DNA of 64,000 bases from assembly GCF_030693405.1 (NCBI RefSeq), contig NZ_JAUYAW010000044.1, positions 62,001 through 126,000 on the forward strand, given 5' to 3'. The stretch comes from Phenylobacterium sp. (GTDB lineage: Bacteria > Pseudomonadota > Alphaproteobacteria > Caulobacterales > Caulobacteraceae). A program made the translations under genes and the position numbers. This document shows positions 18,749-26,572 of the stretch, piece by piece; position 1 is the stretch's first letter; each line of letters begins with the position of its first letter. A model generated the notes under the pieces. That model was not told where the DNA came from. It did no database searches and worked only from the letters and a program-made list of their open reading frames with translations.

Positions 18749-20341
18749 ATGGCCTACCAAGAACACACCACCAAGATGAGCGAGCTCATCAAGAGCAAGA
18801 ACGGCACCTGGGACGGCATCAACGCCGAGTCCGTGGCCCGGATGCGGCTGCAGAACCGCTTCCAGACCGGCCTGGACATCGCCCGCTATACCGCGGCGAT
18901 CATGCGTAAGGACATGGCGGCCTATGACGCCGACCCGTCCCTGTACACCCAGTCGCTCGGCTGCTGGCACGGCTTCATCGGCCAGCAGAAGATGATCTCC
19001 ATCAAGAAGCACTTCGGCAACACCGACCGTCGCTACCTCTATCTGTCGGGCTGGATGGTCGCGGCCCTGCGCTCGGACTTCGGCCCGCTGCCCGACCAGT
19101 CGATGCACGAGAAGACCTCGGTCCCGGCCCTGATCGAAGAGCTCTACACCTTCCTGCGCCAGGCCGACGCCCGTGAGCTAGGCATGATGTTCCGCGACAT
19201 CGACGCCGCCCGCGCCGCCGGCGACAAGGCCAAGGAAAAGGCCCTGCTTGAGGCCGTCGACAACTACCAGACCCACGTGGTTCCGATCATCGCCGATATC
19301 GATGCGGGCTTCGGCAACGCCGAGGCGACCTATCTGCTGGCCAAGAAGATGATCGAAGCCGGCGCCTGCGCCCTGCAGATCGAAAACCAGGTCTCCGACG
19401 AAAAGCAGTGCGGTCACCAGGACGGCAAGGTCACGGTCCCGCACGAGGACTTCATCCAGAAGGTCCGAGCCTGCCGCTACGCCTTCCTCGAGCTGGGCGT
19501 CGAGGACGGCATCATCGTCACCCGCACCGACTCCCTCGGCGCTGGCCTGACCAAGCAGATCGCCGTCAGCCATGAGCCGGGCGACCTGGGCGACCAGTAC
19601 AACAGCTTCCTGGACTGCGACGAAGTTGACGCCTCGCAAGTGGGCAACGGCGACGTCATCATCAGCCGCAATGGCAAGCTGCTGCGTCCCAAGCGCCTGC
19701 CGTCCAACCTGTTCCAGTTCCGCGAAGGCACCGGCGCCGACCGCTGCGTCCTGGACTCCATCACCTCGCTGCAGAACGGCGCCGATCTGCTCTGGATCGA
19801 GACCGAAAAGCCGCACGTCGAGCAGATCGCCTCGATGATGGACAAGGTCCGCGAAGTCATCCCGAACGCCAAGCTGGTCTACAACAACAGCCCGTCCTTC
19901 AACTGGACCCTGAACTTCCGCCAGCAGGTCTATGACGCCTACAAGGCGGCCGGTAAGGACGTCTCGGCCTATGACCGCGACAAGCTGATGAGCGTCGACT
20001 ACGACACGACCGAGCTGGCCATTGAGGCCGACGAGAAGATCCGCACCTTCCAGGCCGATGGCGCCAAGCGGGCCGGCATCTTCCACCACCTGATCACCCT
20101 GCCGACCTACCACACCGCGGCCCTGTCCACCGACAACCTGGCCAAGGAGTACTTCGGGACCCAGGGCATGCTGGGCTACGTCCTCGGCGTCCAGCGCCAG
20201 GAAATCCGCCAGGGCATCGCCTGCGTGAAGCACCAGAACATGTCGGGTTCCGACATCGGTGACGATCACAAGGAGTACTTCGCCGGCGAAGCCGCGCTGA
20301 AGGCGGGCGGCGTCCACAATACGATGAACCAGTTCGGCTAA
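18749..20341 (+). CDS. aceA: Isocitrate lyase (long bacterial form)
   Basis: A 530-residue isocitrate lyase, which splits isocitrate into glyoxylate and succinate. The catalytic Cys motif is K-Q-C-G-H at residues 219-223, with Gln in place of the second Lys of the E. coli KKCGH; this is typical of the longer Pseudomonas-like class. FNWTLNF near residue 388 is also conserved. The start is ATG 18749 (MAYQEHTTKM), preceded by GAGGAGAAG; the open frame further upstream is not family-like. Strong codon bias (nearly all C-ending codons) suggests high expression. A perfect intrinsic terminator follows. Confidence 0.97.
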   Translation: MAYQEHTTKMSELIKSKNGTWDGINAESVARMRLQNRFQTGLDIARYTAAIMRKDMAAYDADPSLYTQSLGCWHGFIGQQKMISIKKHFGNTDRRYLYLSGWMVAALRSDFGPLPDQSMHEKTSVPALIEELYTFLRQADARELGMMFRDIDAARAAGDKAKEKALLEAVDNYQTHVVPIIADIDAGFGNAEATYLLAKKMIEAGACALQIENQVSDEKQCGHQDGKVTVPHEDFIQKVRACRYAFLELGVEDGIIVTRTDSLGAGLTKQIAVSHEPGDLGDQYNSFLDCDEVDASQVGNGDVIISRNGKLLRPKRLPSNLFQFREGTGADRCVLDSITSLQNGADLLWIETEKPHVEQIASMMDKVREVIPNAKLVYNNSPSFNWTLNFRQQVYDAYKAAGKDVSAYDRDKLMSVDYDTTELAIEADEKIRTFQADGAKRAGIFHHLITLPTYHTAALSTDNLAKEYFGTQGMLGYVLGVQRQEIRQGIACVKHQNMSGSDIGDDHKEYFAGEAALKAGGVHNTMNQFG

Positions 20342-20372
20342 ACCCGACGGTTCGTCCGCGGACGACAGATCA

Positions 20373-20406
20373 GGCGGCCTGAGGCGAAAGCTCCAGGCCG
20401 CCTTTT
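20373..20406 (+). terminator. Rho-independent terminator of aceA
   Basis: GGCGGCCTG (20373-20381) pairs perfectly with CAGGCCGCC (20394-20402), loop 12 bases, followed by TTTTC. It lies 32 bp after the isocitrate lyase stop and just before the end of the convergent TspO-like gene. Confidence 0.88.
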
Positions 20407-21171
20407 CTATGCCCGCAGGGCGCCGGGACGACGCAGGGCGAGGACCACGGTGAGGCCGAGCACAAGCACGGCCGCGGCGACGGCGGCAAAGGCGACCTCA
20501 GGTTTGGACCCGGACTCCGCGACGGCGACCGCGGCGAGGCCCCAGCCCACCGCCAGGCCATAGGTGGCGACGCGCACGGCCAGGGCGCTGAGCAGGGCGG
20601 CGAGCGTTACCCCAGCCACGCCGGCCAGGGCGGCGATGCGGGCGCTCTCGGGGCCGATGACCCCTTGAGCCGTAAGTACGGTGAGAATGTTCAGGGCCGC
20701 CGCCGCCGTCAGCCATCCGGCGAGCAGGCCAATCGGCCAGACCACCAGGCGCCGGGGCCAGCCTGAGCGCCCAAGCCCAGCGTTGCGGGCGCGCACGAGT
20801 GCGAAGGTGGCCGCCCCAGTCGAGGTCAGGATGATGGCCACCGAGGCCCAGTCGAGGTCGGCGGCCGAGGCGATGATCCAGAGTCCACAGCCGAGGGTCG
20901 CGACAACGGAGGGCCAACCCACCGCGTCCAGCAATGCGGGCTCGGCGCGCCGCGGGAGGACCTGATAGACCGCATAGGCCACCAGTCCGGCATAGATGAC
21001 GCTCCAGATCGAGAAGGCGTAGCCCGCCGCTCTCAGGGTGCCGTCACCGCCCGCTGAAAATTCTGCGGCGCTTTGCCCCCAGCCTGTCAGGGCCTGGATC
21101 GCTGGAACCAGGATGGCGAAGGCCACCGCCCCGATCACCGCCAGCTTCCGTCCAAGGTGTCTCTCAGCCAT
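20407..21171 (-). CDS. TspO/MBR-related membrane protein (long form)
   Basis: A 254-residue protein with about eight hydrophobic segments. The segment AGYAFSIWSVIYAGLVAYAVY matches the TspO-type Phe/Trp/Tyr helix pattern. True TspO is about 160 residues with five helices, so this is the longer tryptophan-rich-sensory-protein relative. TspO proteins bind tetrapyrroles and modulate stress or pigment genes; whether this distant form does so is unknown. GGAG lies 7 bases before ATG 21171. The 154-bp upstream region is shared with the divergent kinase gene. Confidence 0.65.
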   Translation of the reverse strand: MAERHLGRKLAVIGAVAFAILVPAIQALTGWGQSAAEFSAGGDGTLRAAGYAFSIWSVIYAGLVAYAVYQVLPRRAEPALLDAVGWPSVVATLGCGLWIIASAADLDWASVAIILTSTGAATFALVRARNAGLGRSGWPRRLVVWPIGLLAGWLTAAAALNILTVLTAQGVIGPESARIAALAGVAGVTLAALLSALAVRVATYGLAVGWGLAAVAVAESGSKPEVAFAAVAAAVLVLGLTVVLALRRPGALRA

Positions 21172-21325
21172 CTGGCGGTCTCCATTGTGCGCCTTGAGTC
21201 TACGGCCCCTCGAACCTCACGGACGCCCACATGGAGCTGCGCCCGCGGGACGACTCGCATCGGCGTGTGACAAACGCCTCAAGCGCGGCCATGTTCACCG
21301 GCCGACGTGAGGGGGGCGTGATCGC

Positions 21326-21931
21326 ATGTCTGAGAACCCGGAGGGACCTGCCGCCGAACTGGCCTCGGAGGTGCGGCACCGCACGGCCAACACCTTGCAA
21401 CTGCTGGCCACCCTGGCGCGGATGCGGGGGCAGAAGGCCAGCGACGCCGAGCTCCGGCGGCAGATGATCTGGATGGCTGAGGCGATCGGCGCGGTGGGCT
21501 CCCTGGAGCGGCGCAGGACGCCTGAGGGCATCGACTTCTCCGGCTATATCGACGAGATGGCGCCGGTCTGGCGCCGTCGTCAGGGCGGCCAGGCGGTCGA
21601 TGTCGCGGTCAGGCTGGAGCCCATCCACATCCGCGACCAGGCCGCATCCACCCTTGCGCTTATTCTCAATGAGCTCATGGCCAACGCCCTGACCCACGGC
21701 CTGCAGGGCGCTGCGGTCCGGCGGATATCCATCGACCTCGCCCGTACCGGCGACGGCGCGCGGCTCAGCGTCACCGACTCAGGGCCAGGTCTCCGAGCTG
21801 ACCAACCTGACTCGCGGGAGCGATTCGGTCTTTGGCTGGCGCGCAGTCTGACCGCCCAGGTCTCAGGCCAGCTGGTGCTTCTGCCGGCCCCGGCGGGTGG
21901 TCTTACAGCGCAGCTCGACTTCAAGCTTTAG
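21326..21931 (+). CDS. Small cytoplasmic histidine kinase (HisKA_2/HWE-like), no sensor domain
   Basis: A 201-residue protein consisting only of a dimerisation/phosphoacceptor domain (EVRHRTANTLQLLATLARM, His about 15) and a HATPase domain (LNELMANALTHGLQG near 113-127, DSGPGL near 150). HisKA_2 and HWE kinases in Alphaproteobacteria often feed general stress or light signalling. With no input domain and no membrane helix it may take its signal from a partner protein, or act as a phosphotransferase. A lipoprotein and a stress protein gene follow. No partner regulator is adjacent. Confidence 0.75.
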   Translation: MSENPEGPAAELASEVRHRTANTLQLLATLARMRGQKASDAELRRQMIWMAEAIGAVGSLERRRTPEGIDFSGYIDEMAPVWRRRQGGQAVDVAVRLEPIHIRDQAASTLALILNELMANALTHGLQGAAVRRISIDLARTGDGARLSVTDSGPGLRADQPDSRERFGLWLARSLTAQVSGQLVLLPAPAGGLTAQLDFKL

Positions 21932-22029
21932 CCTTCGTTCACAACCCCTCGGCGAACCCATCCCCTGACGATCGTGGGGAACCATGCCCCGGCTTAGGGC
22001 TTCCTCCCGGCATCAAGGGAGCCAGCCAA

Positions 22030-22386
22030 ATGATCAAATCCATCCTAAGCCTCACCGCCGTCGCCGCTCTTCTGGCCGCGTGCGGCGGTCAGGACGACAG
22101 CGCCGACATCGACAACACCCAGGGGCCGGTGGTCTCGACCTCGGAGGCGCCGCGCAACGAGGCGGTGAACACCGACCCGAACATGGCTGACGGCGCTCTG
22201 ACGCCCGGCGCCAGTTCGTTCACTGAGGGCCAGGCCCGCAGCGCCATCGAGTCCGCCGGCTACACCGGGGTCAGCGCGCTGACTCAGGACGCCCAGGGCG
22301 TCTGGACCGGAACGGCCCAGCGCGACGGCGCTCAGGTTCAGGTCTCCGTCGACTATCGCGGCGCCGTGACTCCGGCCGCCAACTGA
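22030..22386 (+). CDS. Small putative lipoprotein
   Basis: A 118-residue protein beginning MIKSILSLTAVAALLAACGG, a signal peptide with lipobox LAAC (acylated Cys at residue 18). The rest is acidic and polar with no family I recognise. The C-terminal half (about 60-118) has the look of a small repeated-strand domain (AIESAGYTGVSAL, GVWTGTAQRDGAQVQVSVDYRG). It should be anchored in the outer membrane. The next gene starts 24 bp later, so the two are probably co-transcribed. The upstream in-frame extension to 21832 overlaps the kinase gene and is not coding. Confidence 0.75.
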   Translation: MIKSILSLTAVAALLAACGGQDDSADIDNTQGPVVSTSEAPRNEAVNTDPNMADGALTPGASSFTEGQARSAIESAGYTGVSALTQDAQGVWTGTAQRDGAQVQVSVDYRGAVTPAAN

Positions 22387-22409
22387 CCCCCATCCAAGGA
22401 ACAGATCCC

Positions 22410-23174
22410 ATGACAAAGACCGTGACCCGGCTGTTCGACAGCCACACCGAAGCCCTCCGCGCCGTTGACGATCTGGAGCGCGCGGGCGTCCATCACGACC
22501 GCATCAGCCTGGTGTCCAACAACGCCGACAACTGGCATGCGGGCCATCATCACGACGAAGCCAAGACCCGCGGCGGCCCCCTCGGCGACCGCAACGGCGA
22601 CGGTGAGAACGATGTCGCTGACGGCGCCGGCAAGGGTGCGGCCACCGGCGGCCTGATCGGCGGCGCCGGCGGTCTTCTGGCGGGCCTCGGCATGCTGGCC
22701 ATTCCGGGTCTCGGGCCTGTGGTGGCGGCCGGCTGGCTGGCCTCCACCGCCGTTGGCGCGGCCATCGGCGCAGCAGCCGGCGGCGCCACGGGCGGCCTGC
22801 TGGGCGCGCTGAAGGAGGCCGGGCACTCCGACGACGAGGCCCATGTCTACGCCGAGGGCGTTCGCCGCGGCGGCACCCTGGTGAGCGTGAAGGTCGAGGG
22901 CGATGACGCCCCGCGTCTTGAGCAGATTCTCGACCAGCAGCGGGGCGTGAGCGCCCAGGCCCGTGGCCCGGCCTATCGTGACTCCGGCTGGACGCGGTTC
23001 GACCCGGAAGCCCAGCCCTACACCGTCGAGGAAATCCAGGTTGAGCGTCGTCGCTTCGCCGAGGATCGCTCCTTTGCCGGCCAAGGCGGCGCCGAGCCCT
23101 ATGGGGCGGCCGACGCGACCACCGGGCGGAGCGCCGATCCGGTCGTCCGGCCGATTCCCGGCGTTGACCGCTAA
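22410..23174 (+). CDS. General stress protein 17M-like (YflT-type) with glycine-zipper region
   Basis: A 254-residue protein. The N-terminal 45 residues (TRLFDSHTEALRAVDDLE, then HHDRISLVSN) match the YflT/general-stress 17M-like fold. A Gly/Ala-rich hydrophobic stretch at about 75-130 (GGLIGGAGGLLAGLGMLAIP) is a glycine-zipper type membrane segment. The C-terminal tail (DPEAQPYTVEEIQVERRRFA) is polar. Function is unknown; family members respond to heat or osmotic stress. An intrinsic terminator follows. Confidence 0.75.
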   Translation: MTKTVTRLFDSHTEALRAVDDLERAGVHHDRISLVSNNADNWHAGHHHDEAKTRGGPLGDRNGDGENDVADGAGKGAATGGLIGGAGGLLAGLGMLAIPGLGPVVAAGWLASTAVGAAIGAAAGGATGGLLGALKEAGHSDDEAHVYAEGVRRGGTLVSVKVEGDDAPRLEQILDQQRGVSAQARGPAYRDSGWTRFDPEAQPYTVEEIQVERRRFAEDRSFAGQGGAEPYGAADATTGRSADPVVRPIPGVDR

Positions 23175-23231
23175 GGCGCCAAGCCAGGGCGGGGCGATCT
23201 CGCCTCGCCCTGATCTGGCCTGAAACGCTGA

Positions 23232-23262
23232 ACCCCCTGGCCCGTAAGGGTCAGGGGTTTTT
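23232..23262 (+). terminator. Rho-independent terminator after stress gene
   Basis: AACCCCCTG (23232-23240 region) pairs with CAGGGGTT (23252-23259) with one bulged C, followed by a run of five T's. It lies about 60 bp after the 254-residue stress protein gene. Confidence 0.82.
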
Positions 23263-23287
23263 GCGTGGGCTCCAAATCCTAAAGTTG

Positions 23288-23336
23288 GAGCATTTTTGAT
23301 CCGATAGCCGCGTCACACTTGTCGGAAGGTGCTCTA
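23288..23336. repeat. Dispersed hairpin-forming intergenic repeat, copy 1
   Basis: A 49-bp element starting GAGCATTTTTGATCCGAT and ending TCGGAAGGTGCTCTA. The ends pair (GAGCA/TGCTC) and the inner CCGA/TCGG pair too. A second copy lies at 34622-34671 with the same TTTTGATCCGA core, a central CACTT, and terminal CTA. Its last three bases are the stop codon (TAG, minus strand) of the FMN-binding stress protein gene. From memory, related elements are scattered through alphaproteobacterial genomes. Confidence 0.8.
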
Positions 23337-23831
23337 GGTGAACCGCACCTCCGCCCGACCGCCAAGGTCGGGGGTCGTGCCCGTGGCGTTGGCCTTGGCG
23401 ATCTCCCAGGCGAAACGTACGGGGCCAACCTGGGAGAGCCACACCTGGGCGTCGTCGCAGTCGAGGCGCAGCAGGGTGAGGCTGGGATCGTCCTTGCCTT
23501 CCGGATACCAGGCGGCGACGACGGCGTTCCAATAGCGGTCCATGCGCTCACGGTCCTGGGTGACGGTGAGATGGCCGCCGATGCAGGCCCGCAGATCGCG
23601 CTGCTGGAAAACGAACATCGCCTTGTGGCCCGGTCCGATCTCACGAACCAGATCTGTGTCGTTGCGGGTGAAGAACCACAGGCGGTTGGCGGCCGGTTCG
23701 ACAAAGGCGGTCATGGGCTGCAGGTGGTGGGCTGCGCCCCCCGCCACGCCCAGCATGCCGACCTGGTCCTTTTCGATCTCGTCCCACAGCCTGCGTTCGA
23801 CCGCGGCGGGATCTTTGATGTCAGTGGTCAT
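23334..23831 (-). CDS. Pyridoxamine-phosphate-oxidase-like general stress protein
   Basis: A 165-residue protein of the FMN-binding split-barrel family (Pyridox_ox_2, general stress protein 26 type). Family blocks are MTAFVEPAANRLWFFTRND, and AWYPEGKDDPSLTLLRLDCDDAQVW, the latter typical of this subgroup. It probably binds FMN or F420-like cofactor; the natural substrate is unknown. Its stop codon is supplied by the end of the dispersed repeat, so the repeat appears to have inserted at, or spread into, the gene end. Confidence 0.88.
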   Translation of the reverse strand: MTTDIKDPAAVERRLWDEIEKDQVGMLGVAGGAAHHLQPMTAFVEPAANRLWFFTRNDTDLVREIGPGHKAMFVFQQRDLRACIGGHLTVTQDRERMDRYWNAVVAAWYPEGKDDPSLTLLRLDCDDAQVWLSQVGPVRFAWEIAKANATGTTPDLGGRAEVRFT

Positions 23832-23901
23832 ATCAAGCCTCCGATGGCCCCCACGGACGGAACCCGGCGCCTCGGCCGAGGTTCCTGGGGCGGCGGAGGG
23901 A

Positions 23902-24750
23902 TCAGATCAGGTAGAGGAAGGCCAGGGCGGCCGAGCCCAGCGCGATCCGGTACCAGGCGAACGGCGCAAAACCGTAGCGGCCGACCACGGCGATCAGGCT
24001 CTTGACCACCAGCAGGGCGGTGAGGAAGGCCACCGAGAATCCGATGGCGATGCCGGTGAAGTCGTCGAAGTTCAGCTGGTCCCAGGACTGCAGCAGGTCA
24101 TAGGCCGTGGCCGCCACCATGGTCGGCGCCGCCAGGAAAAAGGTGAACTCCGCCGCAGTCTTGCGCTCCACCCCCAGCATCAGCGACCCCATGATGGTGG
24201 CGCCGGACCTGGAGACCCCCGGGATCATGGCCATGCACTGAAAGAGGCCGATAAGCAGGGCGTTGCGCCAGGACAGCTCCTCGATCCCGTGGATCACGGG
24301 CGGCGGGGCGATGCGCTCGATGACCAGGATCGCCACACCGCCGACGATCAGCATAACCGCCACGATAGTGGGGTTTTCCAGCATGAGCTTGATGGCGTCA
24401 TAGGCGAACACCCCGATCACCATCGCCGGCAGCACCGCCAGGGCGAGGTTTCGGACGAAGGCGAGGTCCGCGGGCCTGGCCTGCAGGGCGCCCAGCCCCA
24501 CGCCGATGAAGCGCTGGGCGTAGACCACCAGCACCGCCAGGATGGCGCCCAACTGCACCACGATCTTGAAGGTGCTCTCGGCCGGCCCCTTAAACCCCAG
24601 GAGTTCGGCGGCCAGGATCAGGTGGCCGGTGGAGGAGACGGGCAGGAACTCGGTCAGACCCTCGATGATGCCGAGGATGATGACGCTGATGAGAGAATTC
24701 TGGTCCAAGCCGGCCCCCGCAAGTGCAGGGGCTGCGATAGCGAATATCAC
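23902..24750 (-). CDS. uppP: Undecaprenyl-diphosphatase
   Basis: A 282-residue polytopic membrane enzyme that recycles undecaprenyl diphosphate to the monophosphate for cell wall synthesis; it also gives bacitracin tolerance. Both signature motifs are intact: GIIEGLTEFLPVSSTGHLI (about 27-45) and PGVSRSGATIMGS (about 172-184). About eight helices are visible. The N-terminal MIFAIAAPALAGAG is slightly longer than common starts; an internal start cannot be ruled out. Monocistronic; divergent from the DGPF/sigma pair. Confidence 0.96.
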   Translation of the reverse strand: MIFAIAAPALAGAGLDQNSLISVIILGIIEGLTEFLPVSSTGHLILAAELLGFKGPAESTFKIVVQLGAILAVLVVYAQRFIGVGLGALQARPADLAFVRNLALAVLPAMVIGVFAYDAIKLMLENPTIVAVMLIVGGVAILVIERIAPPPVIHGIEELSWRNALLIGLFQCMAMIPGVSRSGATIMGSLMLGVERKTAAEFTFFLAAPTMVAATAYDLLQSWDQLNFDDFTGIAIGFSVAFLTALLVVKSLIAVVGRYGFAPFAWYRIALGSAALAFLYLI

Positions 24751-24812
24751 CCGGCTTGGCGAGACGGCGGGGCGCCCGACCTAGGGATTGGGCGCAATTT
24801 CCGCAGACACCC

Positions 24813-24839
24813 TGTCGGGCCTGGGCATAATCGGGCGTC
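24813..24839 (+). promoter_or_regulatory. Candidate ECF42-type promoter
   Basis: TGTCGG (24813-24818), 17-base spacer, CGTC (24836-24839), 24 bp before the DGPF gene. From memory, ECF42 sigma factors recognise TGTCGA at -35 and CG(A/T)C at -10, so the operon may be autoregulated. Confidence 0.5.
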
Positions 24840-24863
24840 CTAGGATCAACAGAAGGCTCGCCC

Positions 24864-25244
24864 ATGCTCTACGCCATCCTCTGCTATCACTCCGAAGCCA
24901 TCGTCGGCGGCTGGTCCAAGGACGAGGACGACGCGGTGATGGAAAAGCTGGAAGTCGTCCATCAGAGGCTGGCCACCGAGGGGCGGCTGGGCCCTGTGGC
25001 CCGCCTGCTGCCAACCTCGGCGGCGACGACCCTTCGCAAGGACAGCGATCCGCCGCTGGTGCTGGATGGTCCGTTCGCGGAGACCAAGGAGCAGCTGCTC
25101 GGCTTCTACATCGTCGACTGCGACGACCTCGACCAGGCCCTCGCCGTGGCGCAGGAGCTTGGCCGCGCCAATCCCGGCGGCGCCTATGAGCTGCGGCCCA
25201 TCGGGGTCTTCTACCCCAGCAACCTGCCGCAGGATGCGCGCTGA
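24864..25244 (+). CDS. DGPF-domain (YCII-related) protein
   Basis: A 126-residue YCII-like protein with the name-giving motif DGPFAETKEQLLGFYIVD (69-86). Such proteins are nearly always encoded beside an ECF42 sigma factor, as here, and are thought to be its regulon members or partners; the biochemical function is not established. The stop overlaps the sigma factor start (TGATG). It has a possible ECF42 promoter upstream. Confidence 0.9.
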   Translation: MLYAILCYHSEAIVGGWSKDEDDAVMEKLEVVHQRLATEGRLGPVARLLPTSAATTLRKDSDPPLVLDGPFAETKEQLLGFYIVDCDDLDQALAVAQELGRANPGGAYELRPIGVFYPSNLPQDAR

Positions 25245-26506
25245 TGAGCGACCTGGCCTGGATCGACGGGGCGCTCGCCGCTGCGCGACCCCAGGCCATG
25301 GCCGCCCTGCTGCGCTATTTCCGGGATCTGGACGTCGCCGAGGAGGCCTTTCAGGAGGCGAGCCTGCGGGCCTTGCGGAACTGGCCTGACAAGGGTCCGC
25401 CCCGGGATCCGACCGCCTGGCTGATTTTTGTCGGGCGCAATGCGGCGCTGGACTCTGTACGGCGCAAGGCGCGGGAGGCGCCGCTCCCCCAGGAGGTGCT
25501 GATCTCCGATCTGGAGGATGCCGAAGCTGATCTCGCCGAGCGGCTGGACGGCGCCGACTATCGTGACGATGTGCTTCGCCTGCTGTTCATCTGCTGCCAT
25601 CCCGACCTGCCGGCCACCCAGCAGATCGCCCTGGCCCTGCGAATCGTCTGTGGGCTGAGTGTTGCTGAGATCGCCCGGGCCTTCCTGGTGGGCGAGAGCG
25701 CCATGGAGCAGCGGATCACCAGGGCCAAGGCCAGGGTGGCCAAGGCCGGCACGCCCTTCGAGACCCCAGGCGCTGTGGAGCGGGCCGAGCGCCTGGCCGC
25801 GGTGATGGCCATGGTCTACCTGCTGTTCAATGAGGGCTATTCCGCCAGCGGCGGCGAGGCGCCCCTGCGCAGCGGTCTCTGCGATGAGGCCATCCGCCTT
25901 GGCCGCCTGCTGCTGCGGTTGTTTCCCGCCGAGCCGGAGGTCATGGGACTGACCGCCCTGATGCTGTTGCAGCACGCCCGGGCTCAGGCCCGTTTCGACG
26001 CCCACGGCGCCATCATCCTGATGGAGGATCAGGACCGCAGCCGCTGGAACGGGCGGATGATCGCCGAGGGGCTGGCCCTGATCGACAAGGCCGTTCGCCA
26101 TCGGCAGCCCGGCGCCTATCAGATCCAGGCGGCCATCGCCGCCCTCCATGCCAGATCACCCCGGTCGACGGATACCGACTGGCCGCAGATCGCCGGTCTC
26201 TACCAGGCCCTGGAACACCACATGCCCTCGCCGGTGGTGACGCTGAACCGCGCCGTGGCCGTGTCCAAGACCGAGGGGGCGCAGGCCGCCCTGGCCCTGA
26301 TCGAGCCCCTGGGCGAGCGGCTGTCGGCCTATTTTCACTTCCACGGCGTGCGCGGGGCCATGTTGCTGGAAGAGGGTCGTTCGGGCGAGGCGAGGGAAGC
26401 CTTTGACCGTGCCATCGCCCTGGCTCGGACCCCGGCGGAAGCCGCCCATATCCGCCAGCATATCGACCGGCTTCAGGCCGAGGCGGCGCAGGCTTCCCCC
26501 AAATGA
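25244..26506 (+). CDS. ECF42-group RNA polymerase sigma factor with TPR-like C-terminal extension
   Basis: A 420-residue sigma factor: region 2 (about 10-70; FQEASLRALRNWP), region 4 (about 120-170; LALRIVCGLSVAEIA, AMEQRITRAKARV) and a long C-terminal extension (about 185-415) with helical repeats (VYLLFNEGYSAS, TLNRAVAV, EAREAFDRAIALARTPAEAAHI). The extension replaces an anti-sigma factor in this group and is needed for activity in studied members (from memory). No anti-sigma gene is present. It is translationally coupled to the DGPF gene. Confidence 0.92.
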   Translation: MSDLAWIDGALAAARPQAMAALLRYFRDLDVAEEAFQEASLRALRNWPDKGPPRDPTAWLIFVGRNAALDSVRRKAREAPLPQEVLISDLEDAEADLAERLDGADYRDDVLRLLFICCHPDLPATQQIALALRIVCGLSVAEIARAFLVGESAMEQRITRAKARVAKAGTPFETPGAVERAERLAAVMAMVYLLFNEGYSASGGEAPLRSGLCDEAIRLGRLLLRLFPAEPEVMGLTALMLLQHARAQARFDAHGAIILMEDQDRSRWNGRMIAEGLALIDKAVRHRQPGAYQIQAAIAALHARSPRSTDTDWPQIAGLYQALEHHMPSPVVTLNRAVAVSKTEGAQAALALIEPLGERLSAYFHFHGVRGAMLLEEGRSGEAREAFDRAIALARTPAEAAHIRQHIDRLQAEAAQASPK

Positions 26507-26531
26507 AAACCCCCGGCCTCGCGGCCGGGGG
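26503..26531 (-). terminator. Rho-independent terminator of the acyl-CoA dehydrogenase operon
   Basis: CCCCCGGCC (26510-26518) pairs perfectly with GGCCGGGGG (26523-26531), loop 4 bases. Read on the minus strand it is followed by GTTTTCATTT, which overlaps the stop codon of the convergent sigma factor gene. Confidence 0.85.
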
Positions 26532-26572
26532 TCCATGTGGTTCGACGATCCCGACCGGAGCCGGGCGGCGTC

